From: Shewanella japonica
GTDB lineage: Bacteria > Pseudomonadota > Gammaproteobacteria > Enterobacterales > Shewanellaceae
Length of the DNA: 64,000 nt
Assembly: GCF_002075795.1 (NCBI RefSeq)
Contig: NZ_CP020472.1
Location: forward strand, 1,409,001 to 1,473,000
Direction: 5' to 3'
Shown piece after piece: positions 1-9,201 of this stretch; the stretch's first letter is position 1; every line of letters starts with the position of its first letter. The notes below the pieces were generated by a model. It was not told where the DNA came from. It searched no databases and worked only from the letters and a program-made list of their open reading frames with translations. The position numbers were made by a program, and so were the translations under genes.

Positions 1-498
1 ATGGGGCTAGATTATCCTGGCGGACCTCGCTTAGCTAAGCTTGCATCAAAAGGTGTCGAAGCGGGTTACAAGTTCCCAAGACCAATGACAGACAAACCAG
101 GCTTAAATTTCAGTTTTTCAGGTTTGAAAACATTTACTGCCAATACAATTGCTGCAGAGCCTGATGATGAACAAACACGTGCTAATATTGCGCGTGCGTT
201 TGAAGAAGCGGTAGTGGATACGCTTGCGATAAAATGTCAACGAGCCCTTAAATTAACCGGTTATAACCGACTTGTCGTCGCAGGTGGAGTCAGCGCCAAT
301 ACTCGTTTAAGAGAAAATCTCGCGACTATGATGGCAAAGCTCAATGGTGAGGTATTTTATCCGCGTGGTGAATTTTGTACCGATAATGGCGCTATGATTG
401 CTTTCGCTGGTTTACAGCGCCTAAAAGCAGGACAAACCGAAGATTTAGAAGTGAAAGGTCAGCCTCGCTGGCCTTTAGATACGTTAGATGCCATTTAA
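1..498 (+). CDS. tsaD: tRNA N6-threonylcarbamoyladenosine synthase TsaD, C-terminal part (5' end outside window)
   Basis: TsaD transfers the threonylcarbamoyl group from threonylcarbamoyl-AMP to A37 of ANN-decoding tRNAs, working in the cytoplasm with TsaB and TsaE. The 165 visible residues match the C-terminal half of the ASKHA-fold family (about 337 aa), with the blocks [29 protein letters not shown] and [13 protein letters not shown]; the last includes the metal-binding Asp. The first ATG of the window is an internal Met, not the start. A bidirectional hairpin follows the stop and faces convergent plsY. Identity is clear. Confidence 0.96.
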   Translation: MGLDYPGGPRLAKLASKGVEAGYKFPRPMTDKPGLNFSFSGLKTFTANTIAAEPDDEQTRANIARAFEEAVVDTLAIKCQRALKLTGYNRLVVAGGVSANTRLRENLATMMAKLNGEVFYPRGEFCTDNGAMIAFAGLQRLKAGQTEDLEVKGQPRWPLDTLDAI

Positions 499-554
499 TA
501 TTTATAACGTGTAATAGGCTTGGTGCTTTAAATGTAAGCGGCTAAAGTACCCGT

Positions 555-586
555 AAAAAAACCTAAGCTACGGCTTAGGTTTTTTT
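555..586. terminator. Bidirectional terminator between tsaD and plsY
   Basis: Stem ACCTAAGC (561-568), loop TACG, stem GCTTAGGT (573-580), flanked by seven A on the left and seven T on the right. It can therefore end the tsaD transcript on + and the plsY transcript on -. Confidence 0.9.
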
Positions 587-624
587 ATTTGATTTTTTAT
601 CTATCCAGTGTGAAGGGGATTAAA

Positions 625-1242
625 TCAATTGTGTTCAGTTGATGCTTTCTTTTTTCTCGATAACTTACTTTCTTCACCAATACGTAAGCGCTTTATGTTG
701 TCTTTATGCCTAATTACAATTAGCAGTGACAGCATAGCAACAGGAATGGTAAACCTGTCATCAAGCCACCAAGTATAAACGGGAGCGAGTATGGCGGTTA
801 AGATAGCTGCAAGAGATGAATAACGAGTCAAAAAGACAAAGACTATCCATGTGGCAATTAAACATAATGCTAAATCCCCGCCAATCGGTGCCATAGCACC
901 AAATGCTGTAGCAACACCTTTACCGCCTTGGAAATTAAAAAATATCGGGTAGATATGGCCTAAACAGGCTGCAATAGCGATTAAGCCTAACGAAACGGCA
1001 TCTTGTCCTAGCACATAGCTAAAATAACTTGGGGCTGCTCCTTTGAGCATGTCAAAAAATAACACTAATGCCGCTGAACTGGCACCACCAATCCTGAGCA
1101 CATTTGTTGCGCCTGGATTCCCCGAGCCTTCCGTGCGGGGATCTGGCAAACCACGTAATTTACATACGAGAATTGCACTTGAGATAGAACCGGCTAAGTA
1201 GGCGGTTATAATCATCAAAATAGTGATTGTAACTGCGCTCAA
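625..1242 (-). CDS. plsY: Glycerol-3-phosphate acyltransferase PlsY
   Basis: PlsY is an inner-membrane enzyme that acylates glycerol-3-phosphate from acyl-phosphate to make lysophosphatidic acid, the first step of phospholipid synthesis with PlsX. The 205-aa protein has the PlsY signature [12 protein letters not shown] near residue 40, the second block [17 protein letters not shown] and several hydrophobic helices, at normal family length. The start is TTG, supported by a well-placed AAGGAAA about 6 nt upstream. It is divergent from folB and convergent with tsaD, the usual gammaproteobacterial neighbourhood. Confidence 0.96.
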   Translation of the reverse strand: MSAVTITILMIITAYLAGSISSAILVCKLRGLPDPRTEGSGNPGATNVLRIGGASSAALVLFFDMLKGAAPSYFSYVLGQDAVSLGLIAIAACLGHIYPIFFNFQGGKGVATAFGAMAPIGGDLALCLIATWIVFVFLTRYSSLAAILTAILAPVYTWWLDDRFTIPVAMLSLLIVIRHKDNIKRLRIGEESKLSRKKKASTEHN

Positions 1243-1483
1243 ATTGGTTTCCTTTCACTTCTTAGGGTATCATCGCCCATTAATTTATTTCACTTGAGAC
1301 GTAACCTGATAATTGGGTTAATACGCTCTGTTACATCGTGACACGTTCAAAGATTACAGCCGTTATCCTACTGCGTAAATCGCTTAGGAAAAAGACGAGA
1401 TCTATAATAACTGCTATTTGAGTTAATTTTCAGCCTTTTCAGCTGAAATATTTATGAAAAGACGTGTAAACCGTGGAGTTCAC

Positions 1484-1837
1484 ATGGATAAAGTATTAAT
1501 ACGCGAACTAAAAGTTGAAACTGTTATCGGTATTTATGAGTGGGAAAAGAAAATACACCAAACATTACTGATAGATTTAGATATGGCTTGGGATAACAAA
1601 CTGGCTGCCGCTTCAGACGATTATCAACATGCTCTGTGTTATGAAACTGTCTCTAATCGTTTAACTGCGCTAATTACTGAAAAGCCGATAGAGTTGATTG
1701 AAACCGTTGCTGAAATGGTCGCTAATTGTTTAATCAATGAATTTAATGTTTTGTGGGTAAAGGTCGCTGTTATGAAACCGGGTGCAGTACCAACGGCAAA
1801 ATCAGTCGGCGTAGTCATTGAACGTGGTCATATATGA
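1484..1837 (+). CDS. folB: Dihydroneopterin aldolase FolB
   Basis: FolB cleaves 7,8-dihydroneopterin to 6-hydroxymethyl-dihydropterin and glycolaldehyde in folate synthesis. I chose the ATG at 1484 (117 aa, normal size) over an in-frame ATG at 1454, because GTGGAG lies just upstream and the family begins MDKVLIREL-like. Visible motifs are VIGIYEWEKK near the N-terminus, the catalytic Glu/Tyr regions, and VAVMKPGAVPTAKSVGV near the C-terminus. folK, encoding the next enzyme, follows 109 nt downstream. Confidence 0.95.
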   Translation: MDKVLIRELKVETVIGIYEWEKKIHQTLLIDLDMAWDNKLAAASDDYQHALCYETVSNRLTALITEKPIELIETVAEMVANCLINEFNVLWVKVAVMKPGAVPTAKSVGVVIERGHI

Positions 1838-1946
1838 TGTCCATCGTTAATGGACTTTATTTAAGTGGTAATCACATTTAATTGACAGTTAACATGTTTC
1901 AATTAATCAATATTCATAATCGCTCTGTATAATTTCGGATGAGTTA

Positions 1947-2450
1947 ATGGCACGTATTTATATCAGCTTGGGCACCAACATTGATCCTGTTGAGCACATG
2001 CAGTCGGGACTAATTGACCTACACGAACAATTTGGTCAATTAACCCTATCAAGAATGTTTGAAAGTGAAGCTGTGGGCTTTAATGGCACTAACTTTTTAA
2101 ATATGGTTGCTGCAGCAGATACTGAAATGAGTATTGCGGATGTGGTTGCCACTTTTAAACGTATTGAAAAACAAAATGGACGTATTCGTGGCGAGAAAAA
2201 ATTTAGTCCGCGAAGTTTAGATATCGATTTACTGCTTTATGACAACGAGGTTTGCCAATTTCCAATTGAGCTTCCCCGTGGTGAAATTCTTTATAATGCC
2301 TTTGTATTATGGCCGCTTGCAGAAGTTGCGCCGAGTTTACAGCATCCAAAAAACACTAAAACATACCAGTCATTGTGGGAAGAGTACGATAAAACGAGTC
2401 AGAATATCTGGCCTGTAGAATTTGACTTTCCAGCAATACTGACTCGTTAA
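1947..2450 (+). CDS. folK: 2-amino-4-hydroxy-6-hydroxymethyldihydropteridine pyrophosphokinase FolK
   Basis: HPPK transfers pyrophosphate from ATP to 6-hydroxymethyl-7,8-dihydropterin, the step after FolB in folate synthesis. The 167-aa protein opens with the family ISLGTNI-type N-terminus and carries the signature PRSLDIDLLLYDNE, whose two Asp bind Mg-ATP. It lies between folB and uppP on the same strand, 19 nt before uppP, so folK-uppP are probably co-transcribed. It is a separate gene from the folP-linked folK paralogue found in many gammaproteobacteria. Confidence 0.93.
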   Translation: MARIYISLGTNIDPVEHMQSGLIDLHEQFGQLTLSRMFESEAVGFNGTNFLNMVAAADTEMSIADVVATFKRIEKQNGRIRGEKKFSPRSLDIDLLLYDNEVCQFPIELPRGEILYNAFVLWPLAEVAPSLQHPKNTKTYQSLWEEYDKTSQNIWPVEFDFPAILTR

Positions 2451-2469
2451 TTATATTTAAAGGAACAAC

Positions 2470-3270
2470 ATGGAAACGCTTCAGGTTATCTTTTTAGCGC
2501 TTATTCAAGGGCTAACAGAGTTCTTACCCATTTCAAGTTCAGCTCATCTTATTTTACCTTCGCAGATTTTAGGCTGGGAAGATCAAGGTTTAGCCTTTGA
2601 TGTTGCAGTGCATATAGGTTCATTGTTGGCTGTTGTGATTTACTTTAGAACAGAAATTTGGGCCATGTTGAAAGCCTGGATTGCCAGTATAACGAAAGGT
2701 GTTCACACCGATGACAGTAAATTAGCTTGGTGGATTATTCTAGCGACACTTCCAGCGGTATTTTTTGGCTTCATGGCAAAAGACTTAATTGAGACTTACT
2801 TACGTGGCCCTGGTGTGATTGCTATTACGACGGTTATTTTTGGTCTGCTTTTATGGGTAGGTGATAAAATGGCTCGTAATGAACTCACTGAATATCAAAC
2901 GGGTTGGCGTAAAGCGTTATTAATAGGCTTCGCGCAAGCTATGGCAATTATTCCGGGTACTTCACGTTCTGGTATCACCATTACCGCAGCATTGATGCTA
3001 GGTCTTAATCGCGACGCAGCGGCTCGCTTTTCATTTTTAATGTCTATTCCTGTCATTTTAGGTGCGGCTATTTTAATGAGTAAAGACGTGATTTCTGGCG
3101 ATCTCACCATGGATTACACTGAATTACTATTAGGCGTTGCCGTTTCTTTTGTTGCTGCATATACCTGTATTTTCTTCTTCCTAAAAATCATTAGTAAGAT
3201 TGGTATGACACCATTTGTGTTGTATCGATTAATGCTAGGCGCCGTATTATGTGGCTTTATTTTCCTGTAA
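2470..3270 (+). CDS. uppP: Undecaprenyl-diphosphatase UppP (BacA)
   Basis: UppP dephosphorylates undecaprenyl pyrophosphate at the periplasmic face of the inner membrane, recycling the lipid carrier for peptidoglycan and O-antigen and giving bacitracin tolerance. The 266-aa polytopic protein has both catalytic signatures, [13 protein letters not shown] (residues about 15-27) and PGTSRSGIT (about 162-170), in the BacA inverted-repeat layout. AAAGGAAC precedes the ATG. A strong terminator follows at 3285-3311. Confidence 0.97.
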   Translation: METLQVIFLALIQGLTEFLPISSSAHLILPSQILGWEDQGLAFDVAVHIGSLLAVVIYFRTEIWAMLKAWIASITKGVHTDDSKLAWWIILATLPAVFFGFMAKDLIETYLRGPGVIAITTVIFGLLLWVGDKMARNELTEYQTGWRKALLIGFAQAMAIIPGTSRSGITITAALMLGLNRDAAARFSFLMSIPVILGAAILMSKDVISGDLTMDYTELLLGVAVSFVAAYTCIFFFLKIISKIGMTPFVLYRLMLGAVLCGFIFL

Positions 3271-3284
3271 AATAAGCTATCTTG

Positions 3285-3311
3285 AAAAACGGGTGCTAGC
3301 ACCCGTTTTTT
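3285..3311 (+). terminator. Terminator after uppP
   Basis: AAAAACGGGTG (3285-3295), loop CTAG, then CACCCGTTTTTT (3300-3311): a GC-rich stem continuing into an A/T stem and U-tract. Confidence 0.9.
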
Positions 3312-3377
3312 GTTTCCTACACTTTTTCTTCGAAAAACTCATACCCAATACTGCCACTGTAAGGATGTTTTCTCGTT

Positions 3378-4223
3378 ATGGATTCAATATTAGTTTGCCC
3401 GATTTGTGCTGAATCGCTGCAGTTACATGAGCAATCTCAAGGTTATTATTGCAATAACAAACATCACATTGATAAAAATGCTCAAGGCTATTGGTCGTTT
3501 GTCACATCGCCTAAATTTAAAGGCAGTTCCGAGAGTAGGCAGCAGCTTAGAGCAAAACGTTTTTTGAAGGCATCAGGTATTTTATCGCCGTTAGTTAAAC
3601 AAGTATCGAACGTATTTTCTGACGTAGCGGAAGGCAAAGACGAAGTTAATCATCTGAATTATCAGTGTAATGATGGTTTTTATATTCGATCATTATCAAC
3701 ACTATCAACACTATCAACACTATCAGCACAAGCTGAAGATAATGTTACACATTGGGGCGTATCTGAGGCGGACAATGCCTTATTTGCAGCGAGTAAAGAT
3801 ACCACTCCAGCAAATTTATTGTTAACACCGTTTAAAAAGCTTCCTTTTAAATCTGACGCAATAGATATTGTGACTGTTTTTGAGGCGCAGCTAAAAGGTA
3901 AAGAATGTTTACGAGTGTTAAAGCCAGATGGCGCTTTATTGTTACTTGTACCAGGCGCGAGACATTTATGGCAGCTGAAGCAAAAAATCTATCAAAATTT
4001 GCTTGAAAAACCGCAGCAACTCAATCTACCGAAAGATGTTGAAATAATTAACACAACCGAGATTAAGTTTAATGCAGATGTATCGGGTGAACAGGCAATA
4101 ACTTTATTAGATATGAATAACCTTAGCTGGCGAGTAAACGACGAGTTGGCGCATCAAATTAAACAAACAAGCTTTGAACAACTAGAGTTTGATTATGTGT
4201 TACTGCACCTAAAGAAGCGCTGA
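3378..4223 (+). CDS. RlmA-like 23S rRNA (guanine-N1)-methyltransferase homologue with degenerate SAM motif
   Basis: RlmA methylates G745 of 23S rRNA using SAM. The 281-aa protein has the N-terminal zinc ribbon (CPICAES near residue 8, then C...KHH near 25-30) and the C-terminal RlmA blocks LKPDGALLLLVPGARHLWQL and LLDMNNLSWR. SAM motif I, normally like LDIGCGEGYY, reads LNYQCNDGFY, with the Asp and two glycines lost. It is followed by three in-frame copies of a 9-bp repeat (Leu-Ser-Thr units). The family is recognisable, but methyltransferase activity is doubtful from the sequence. Confidence 0.75.
   Translation: MDSILVCPICAESLQLHEQSQGYYCNNKHHIDKNAQGYWSFVTSPKFKGSSESRQQLRAKRFLKASGILSPLVKQVSNVFSDVAEGKDEVNHLNYQCNDGFYIRSLSTLSTLSTLSAQAEDNVTHWGVSEADNALFAASKDTTPANLLLTPFKKLPFKSDAIDIVTVFEAQLKGKECLRVLKPDGALLLLVPGARHLWQLKQKIYQNLLEKPQQLNLPKDVEIINTTEIKFNADVSGEQAITLLDMNNLSWRVNDELAHQIKQTSFEQLEFDYVLLHLKKR
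3695..3721 (+). repeat. Three-copy 9-bp tandem repeat inside the rlmA homologue
   Basis: ATCAACACT occurs three times head to tail and is followed by a partial fourth copy (ATCAGCAC). It is in frame and encodes repeated Leu-Ser-Thr directly after the expected SAM motif I. Units of 9 bp expand or contract without changing frame. Confidence 0.95.
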
Positions 4224-4300
4224 TAGGGTTATGTTGTTACTATTGAATTACTGCTAGTGAAGATGAATGAAATAGCAAAAAAGATGTCGCACTAGAAACA

Positions 4301-4358
4301 ATTAAGGCTTGAAATATTCAATGACGGTTAAGTCAAATCAGTATTATCAAGCCTTAAT
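4301..4358. repeat. Inverted repeat between the rlmA homologue and lpp
   Basis: ATTAAGGCTTGA (4301-4312) and TCAAGCCTTAAT (4347-4358) are a perfect 12-bp inverted repeat around a 34-nt spacer. The spacer itself contains TGAC-GGTTAA-GTCA. It sits just past the 3' end of the minus-strand lpp gene. There is no clean U-tract next to either arm, so it may stabilise the lpp mRNA 3' end rather than act as a simple intrinsic terminator. Confidence 0.75.
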
Positions 4359-4395
4359 AATCAACCTAAATAAATAAGCTAATTTTCATGTATTC

Positions 4396-4662
4396 TTACT
4401 TTTTGTAAGAAGAAGCCATGTTGTCGATACGGTCGTTAGCACGCTTAGCTTCTGCTTGTGCGTCCATTGATGCAGCTTTTGCATCTTTAACATCAGCAGC
4501 GATTTTGCTTTGATCAGATTTTAAAGAGCTAACTTCAGCAGATAGTTGATCTACTTTGTTACCTAGGTTAGCAACACTTTCTTCAAGAGCAGTAGTGTTA
4601 GCACAGCCACCTAAAAGAGCAGTCATAGCAACACCAGCAATCATTAATACTTTCTTGTTCAT
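4396..4662 (-). CDS. lpp: Lpp/OprI-type outer-membrane lipoprotein (alanine-zipper)
   Basis: This small lipoprotein is probably a very abundant outer-membrane protein. The chosen start gives 88 aa: MNKKVLMIAGVAMTALLGG with lipobox LLGGC (lipidated Cys near 20), then a heptad-patterned helix rich in Ala, Asp and Lys, ending in SSYKK. The C-terminal lysine resembles the Lpp residue that can be linked to peptidoglycan. An upstream in-frame ATG at 4776 would destroy the signal peptide and was rejected. A good promoter lies at 4748-4776. The family is clear; strict orthology with E. coli Lpp is inferred. Confidence 0.88.
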   Translation of the reverse strand: MNKKVLMIAGVAMTALLGGCANTTALEESVANLGNKVDQLSAEVSSLKSDQSKIAADVKDAKAASMDAQAEAKRANDRIDNMASSYKK

Positions 4663-4747
4663 GGAAAATCCCTTCATTATAGGTTGTATAAATTGCTGAG
4701 GTACAATACCCAGCAGCCGTTTAATTATGTCACAGCTTTTAAATTTT

Positions 4748-4776
4748 GCTATACCAAATAACAATAAAAGTGACAA
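4748..4776 (-). promoter_or_regulatory. Sigma-70 promoter of lpp
   Basis: On the minus strand, TTGTCA (-35, 4776-4771) is followed after exactly 17 nt by TATAGC (-10, 4753-4748). This gives a leader of about 80 nt before the lpp ATG. Confidence 0.6.
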
Positions 4777-4934
4777 AAAACATCGTAAATCTAATGGATT
4801 GAAGCATATTTACTTATCATTTAGGCTAAAACTGCTTAAAACGGCACCAGATTCAGATTTTAATGGCTTCAACATTTAGCTGATTAGTTTAGGTATTGAA
4901 TTCATTGAAAGAATACATCAAGGCGCCATTGGTA

Positions 4935-6170
4935 CTAAGTTTGGGCTTGCAAAGTTTGCTTAAATTGCTTTATTGCCTCAATTCTTCGAACCGATAATTG
5001 TTGTTTGATCTCTTTACCTTGAAAGCCTGCTTTAATCACCTCTTGTACATTGACTTCTTGTGCAAGAATGAAACACTTTTTCAGGTAATCACTTTGAGGG
5101 TAATCAGCATTTTCAAACCCCGTTCTGCCTTGAATATCCGCTTGGCAGCAAATTAATAAGTCATCTAAGCGATGTGGTTTACGCCAAAAATCTGCTTTAT
5201 CAAAAATTTTGATAATGGTTTCAGGCCTTAGCTCATCAGCATTGTGTATATTTTGATGTTGGTCACTACACAATAGTGCAAGCTCTTTGAATTCATTGGG
5301 TGTTTTAAGGCGCTGACATAGCTTTTTGATAATAGGTAAGCCTTTTTGACCATGACCATGATGCTTAGGCCATAACTCTTTTGGTGTGATGCCTTTACCT
5401 AAGTCATGAACCAAGGCTGCAAAACGTATTGCTTTATTAGTGCTCAGTTTCGTCGCTGCCTGCAATACCATCATAGTATGAATACCACTGTCGATTTCAG
5501 GGTGCCATTTTTCAGGTTGTGGAACGCCAAATAAGCAATCGATTTCCGGGAATAAAACCGCTAAAGCGCCACACTTTCTAAGTTGTTGGAAAAACACTTC
5601 AGGTCGTTCGGTTGATAACGCTTTATCTACCTCTTGCCATACTCTTTCAGGGGTGAGAAATTCAAGCTCTCCAGACTCGGTGATCTGAGTCATCAATGCC
5701 ATTGTTTCACTCGCAATGTCAAAATCTAAATGAGCAAATCTAGCGGCAAAACGGGCAACCCTTAATACCCTTAACGGATCTTCAATAAATGCACTTGATA
5801 CATGCCTAAGGACACGCGCTTCAATATCTTTTTGGCCACCATAAGGGTCGGTAATGTTACCTGACTCATCCTGAGCCATCGCATTAATCGTTAAATCTCG
5901 TCTGAGTAAGTCTTCTTCTAATGTCACGTTTTGGTTGGCATCACAACTAAAGCCTGCATAACCTTGTCCGTTTTTTCGCTCAGTTCGTGCTAACGCATAT
6001 TCTTGTTGAGTCTTAGGATGTAAAAAAACAGGAAAGTCTTTGCCTACTTGGCTATAGCCTAAGTCAAACATTTGCTCTACGGTACTGCCTACAACGACAA
6101 AATCTTTATCTTTGATAGGAAGTGATAAAAGTGAGTCACGTACCGCGCCGCCCACAAGATAGGTTTTCAT
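4935..6170 (-). CDS. cca: CCA tRNA nucleotidyltransferase (multifunctional, with HD domain)
   Basis: Cca adds or repairs the 3' CCA of tRNAs from CTP and ATP without a template. The 411-aa protein has the class II nucleotidyltransferase head (GGAVRDSLL, then the DKDF catalytic acid pair near residue 22), [10 protein letters not shown], and a C-terminal HD domain ([18 protein letters not shown]). The HD domain gives gammaproteobacterial enzymes phosphatase and phosphodiesterase activities. It is divergent from exeA with a 184-nt gap. Confidence 0.97.
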   Translation of the reverse strand: MKTYLVGGAVRDSLLSLPIKDKDFVVVGSTVEQMFDLGYSQVGKDFPVFLHPKTQQEYALARTERKNGQGYAGFSCDANQNVTLEEDLLRRDLTINAMAQDESGNITDPYGGQKDIEARVLRHVSSAFIEDPLRVLRVARFAARFAHLDFDIASETMALMTQITESGELEFLTPERVWQEVDKALSTERPEVFFQQLRKCGALAVLFPEIDCLFGVPQPEKWHPEIDSGIHTMMVLQAATKLSTNKAIRFAALVHDLGKGITPKELWPKHHGHGQKGLPIIKKLCQRLKTPNEFKELALLCSDQHQNIHNADELRPETIIKIFDKADFWRKPHRLDDLLICCQADIQGRTGFENADYPQSDYLKKCFILAQEVNVQEVIKAGFQGKEIKQQLSVRRIEAIKQFKQTLQAQT

Positions 6171-6354
6171 AAAGTGACATATCCAAAGTATGATAATGAA
6201 ACAGATAAATAGAAGCAGGTTGTGTTACTGGCTTCGTCATTATAATTTTATACCTAAAGCTTATCACGAGTAACATTTCTACGGCTAAATTTTGACAAGT
6301 ATCAGCGCAAGCTATAACGTGAGCCGTCAGTTTTAAATAAGGATTTTTGGCCAG

Positions 6355-7956
6355 ATGTATAAAGCATTTTATGGATTAAATGATAATCCATTTTCAATCG
6401 CACCCAACCCGCATTATTTGTTTCTCAGTGATCGTCACAGAGAGGCCTTAGCGCACCTGACCTATGGACTAGGTGAGACTGGTGGCTTTGTATTATTAAC
6501 GGGTGAGGTTGGAACAGGGAAAACGACAGTATCACGTTGTTTGCTGAAACAGCTTCCTGAAAATACCGATACAGCCTTTATTCTTAACCCATCGCTGACT
6601 GAACAAGAATTGTTGGCAACCTTATGTGATGAGCTAGGTATTAGCTATGGTGAGAACCCATCCATTAAGCAGTTAACAGATTTAATCAGTCAGTATTTGC
6701 TAAATAATCATCAAAATAATCGCAACACAGTGTTGATTATTGATGAAGCACAACATCTTCGTGCTGAGGTACTTGAGCAACTGCGCCTGTTAACAAATTT
6801 AGAAACGGACACCAAAAAATTATTGCAGGTCATATTAATTGGTCAGCCTGAGTTGCAGCAATTATTAAAACGACAAGAACTCCGTCAATTAGCACAGCGT
6901 ATTACAGCGCGTTATCATTTATTACCCTTAACAGTTGAAGAAATTCAATTGTATGTTCAGCACCGATTACAAGTAGCGGGACGTTTTGAGCCGTTATTTA
7001 CTAAAAAAGCGTGTAAAGCATTGCATAAATTCAGTGGCGGGATCCCTAGATTAACCAATCTGTTATGTGAAAGAGCTTTAATGGCGGGTTATGGCCAATC
7101 TAAAGTGCCGATTGATCACCATATGGTTAAGCTAGCTGCTGCCGAAGTTTTAGGTGATTTACCCACTGAAAGTTCAAATAAATGGCCGATGATTATTGCT
7201 GCTTCTTTAGTGTTAGCTTTTGGCTCATCTTTATACTTCTTTATTGGCAATTCATCAGATATGTCTTCGAGTGGTGAAAGGGCTAAACAGTCAATTCCTC
7301 AAACTCAATCAAGCGAGTCATCTCGACAGCCAAGCGGTAATCAAACCATATTACGAGCAGCTATGTCTCAAAGCCGCAGTATTGATAACGCCTTCGCGGG
7401 TTTATTTGCCTTGTGGGAAAAACAACCCATTATCGGGCTAACCGCTTGTCAGGCTGCGCAGCAACAAGGCTTAATGTGTCATCAGCAGCAAGGCAATTGG
7501 AATAGTATTTCAAGGTTAAATTACCCAGCAGTGGTATATCTTCAAGATCAACAAGCACAGCCTTTTTACGGAGTTGTGGTTGCAAGAGAAGGTGAACAAA
7601 TTTTACTGCAACTCAGTGAACAACAATTGTGGGTGAGTAAAGACTGGTTTAATCGATACTTCAGTGGCACCTTTGAACTGTTATGGCACTCAGACAGCAC
7701 GTTGCCTCGAGAAATAAGCCGCACATCGAGCTTGTCTCAAATACAATGGTTAGAGAACAGTTTGGCATTGATAGAGCATAGAACGGCAAGATTAGTGAAT
7801 GATTTTGATTCTACTCTAGAGCAAGCCTTGATGGATTTTCAAAGATTGCATGGTCTAAAGGCTGATGGTATTGCAGGGAATCAAACATTAGTGCAACTTA
7901 ACCTGTATCTGAGCCAGAAAGGGCCAAGGTTAACTCAAAGATCAGGACGTAGTTAA
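6355..7956 (+). CDS. exeA: ExeA/GspA-like AAA ATPase with C-terminal peptidoglycan-binding domain
   Basis: ExeA/GspA works with ExeB/GspB at the inner membrane and cell wall to help assemble the type II secretion secretin. The 533-aa protein has an AAA ATPase head (Walker A GEVGTGKTT near residue 50, Walker B VLIIDEAQ near 127), one membrane segment near residues 278-297, and a periplasmic part ending in a PG_binding_1-like repeat (near 470-520, motif LKADGIAGNQTL). Its stop overlaps the exeB ATG by 1 nt. No other type II secretion gene is nearby. Confidence 0.9.
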   Translation: MYKAFYGLNDNPFSIAPNPHYLFLSDRHREALAHLTYGLGETGGFVLLTGEVGTGKTTVSRCLLKQLPENTDTAFILNPSLTEQELLATLCDELGISYGENPSIKQLTDLISQYLLNNHQNNRNTVLIIDEAQHLRAEVLEQLRLLTNLETDTKKLLQVILIGQPELQQLLKRQELRQLAQRITARYHLLPLTVEEIQLYVQHRLQVAGRFEPLFTKKACKALHKFSGGIPRLTNLLCERALMAGYGQSKVPIDHHMVKLAAAEVLGDLPTESSNKWPMIIAASLVLAFGSSLYFFIGNSSDMSSSGERAKQSIPQTQSSESSRQPSGNQTILRAAMSQSRSIDNAFAGLFALWEKQPIIGLTACQAAQQQGLMCHQQQGNWNSISRLNYPAVVYLQDQQAQPFYGVVVAREGEQILLQLSEQQLWVSKDWFNRYFSGTFELLWHSDSTLPREISRTSSLSQIQWLENSLALIEHRTARLVNDFDSTLEQALMDFQRLHGLKADGIAGNQTLVQLNLYLSQKGPRLTQRSGRS

Positions 7957-9101
7957 TGTCTATTTTATTAGATGCTGTGACGAAAGAAAAACAGCAACAA
8001 ATGGGTGAGCTTCCTGATGCAGTATTAACTCCAAGGGCAAATTACCAGCAAGTTGGCGCTGCTAAATCTTGGGTTAAATATTTACTATTAATTGCGGTCA
8101 TTATAATAGGTATTTTGGCAGCGTGGGGACTGGCAAAATTATTAAAGCCTGATGTGTCCGGCACGCCTGCTGTTACAAGCTCGCAAGTTAACGTTAATTC
8201 AGCTGAAGAAAAGCAAGCTGAAATTAGAATCGCTAATAAAGTGGCTTTACCAGTTGCAAAGCCGCTAAACCAACCTGAATATCGTTCAAGACAGGCGGTA
8301 AATCAAAGAGAAGAACAGTCTGTGACTGATGTGGTCTATGATTATCGGTTGAGTGATAATCGAGGCGTTGTGACGGCGAGTCAAGCAGAGCCAAGTTTAT
8401 CTGCGCCAGCAAAATCTCGAGCTGAACCAAGAGATACCACATCTAACTCATCAACAGAAACGCTTGCAGCATCGGTATCAAGAGCTGCTCAAGCGGAAAC
8501 TCGTCTTAATGAATCACCTAGCGCTAATGCTGCCAACAATGACATTCCGTTAACGGCTGCTGAGCTGCAAGCACTGTATGGTGAAGATGCAATTATTCTT
8601 GGTGCAAACTCAAATTACAAAACTGCCTCAGACTTAGATGCCCTGAAATTAAAAGTGAGTGCTGCGGCAAGTGATGTCAATTTTGAGCAACAAGCTCAAG
8701 CGCCACAACAGGCGTCAATCAACCCAGATGAAAATGCCAATGTTGTAGATAATTCCAATAACTTAATGGCAGCGTTTGAAGCTGCTTTAAAAGAAGTTGA
8801 ATATGAGCAATCAGCGAATGCACCTGTGACAGAACAAAAGCTTGACCCGATCCCAGAACCGAAAAAAGATGAAATCCCTCGCTATGGTCAATTACCTGCC
8901 AGTGTGCAACTACAAGTTCCAGAGTTTTCTATTCAGGCCCATGTGTATTCTTCTACAGCAGAAAATCGTTGGTTGAATGTTGACGGTAAAGAGCTTCAAG
9001 AAGGTGACAGTATTAAAGGCAAGTTAAAGGTCATCGAAATTAGACCAAGAGATGTTGTACTTGAGATTGATGGTGAGCAGTTCAAGGTGCCAGCGATATA
9101 A
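7956..9101 (+). CDS. exeB: ExeB/GspB-like general secretion protein
   Basis: This is the partner of ExeA in secretin assembly. The 381-aa protein has a short cytoplasmic N-terminus beginning MSILLDAVTKEKQQQ, one membrane helix near residues 32-55, a long low-complexity periplasmic linker rich in Ala, Gln, Ser and Asn, and a compact C-terminal GspB domain (residues about 320-381; VPEFSIQAHVYS, then DVVLEIDGEQFKVPAI). It is translationally coupled to exeA and followed by a strong terminator. Confidence 0.88.
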   Translation: MSILLDAVTKEKQQQMGELPDAVLTPRANYQQVGAAKSWVKYLLLIAVIIIGILAAWGLAKLLKPDVSGTPAVTSSQVNVNSAEEKQAEIRIANKVALPVAKPLNQPEYRSRQAVNQREEQSVTDVVYDYRLSDNRGVVTASQAEPSLSAPAKSRAEPRDTTSNSSTETLAASVSRAAQAETRLNESPSANAANNDIPLTAAELQALYGEDAIILGANSNYKTASDLDALKLKVSAAASDVNFEQQAQAPQQASINPDENANVVDNSNNLMAAFEAALKEVEYEQSANAPVTEQKLDPIPEPKKDEIPRYGQLPASVQLQVPEFSIQAHVYSSTAENRWLNVDGKELQEGDSIKGKLKVIEIRPRDVVLEIDGEQFKVPAI

Positions 9102-9145
9102 TCATTTAACTGAATGGCTTGTGAATCAGCAAGATTTAGCAAAAT

Positions 9146-9172
9146 AAAAAAGGCGCATAATGCGCCTTTTTT
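9146..9172. terminator. Bidirectional terminator between exeB and hemL
   Basis: AAAAAAGGCGCA (9146-9157), loop TAA, TGCGCCTTTTTT (9161-9172). It is symmetric, serving the convergent exeB (+) and hemL (-). Confidence 0.92.
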
Positions 9173-9201
9173 CTATTTTAACTCATCGCTCAAGCAAAGG
9201 G

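Noticed and set aside
3695..3728. Short tandem repeat as a CRISPR-like array
   Set aside because: Units are 9 bp with no spacers and are in frame within a gene; it is a microsatellite-type expansion.
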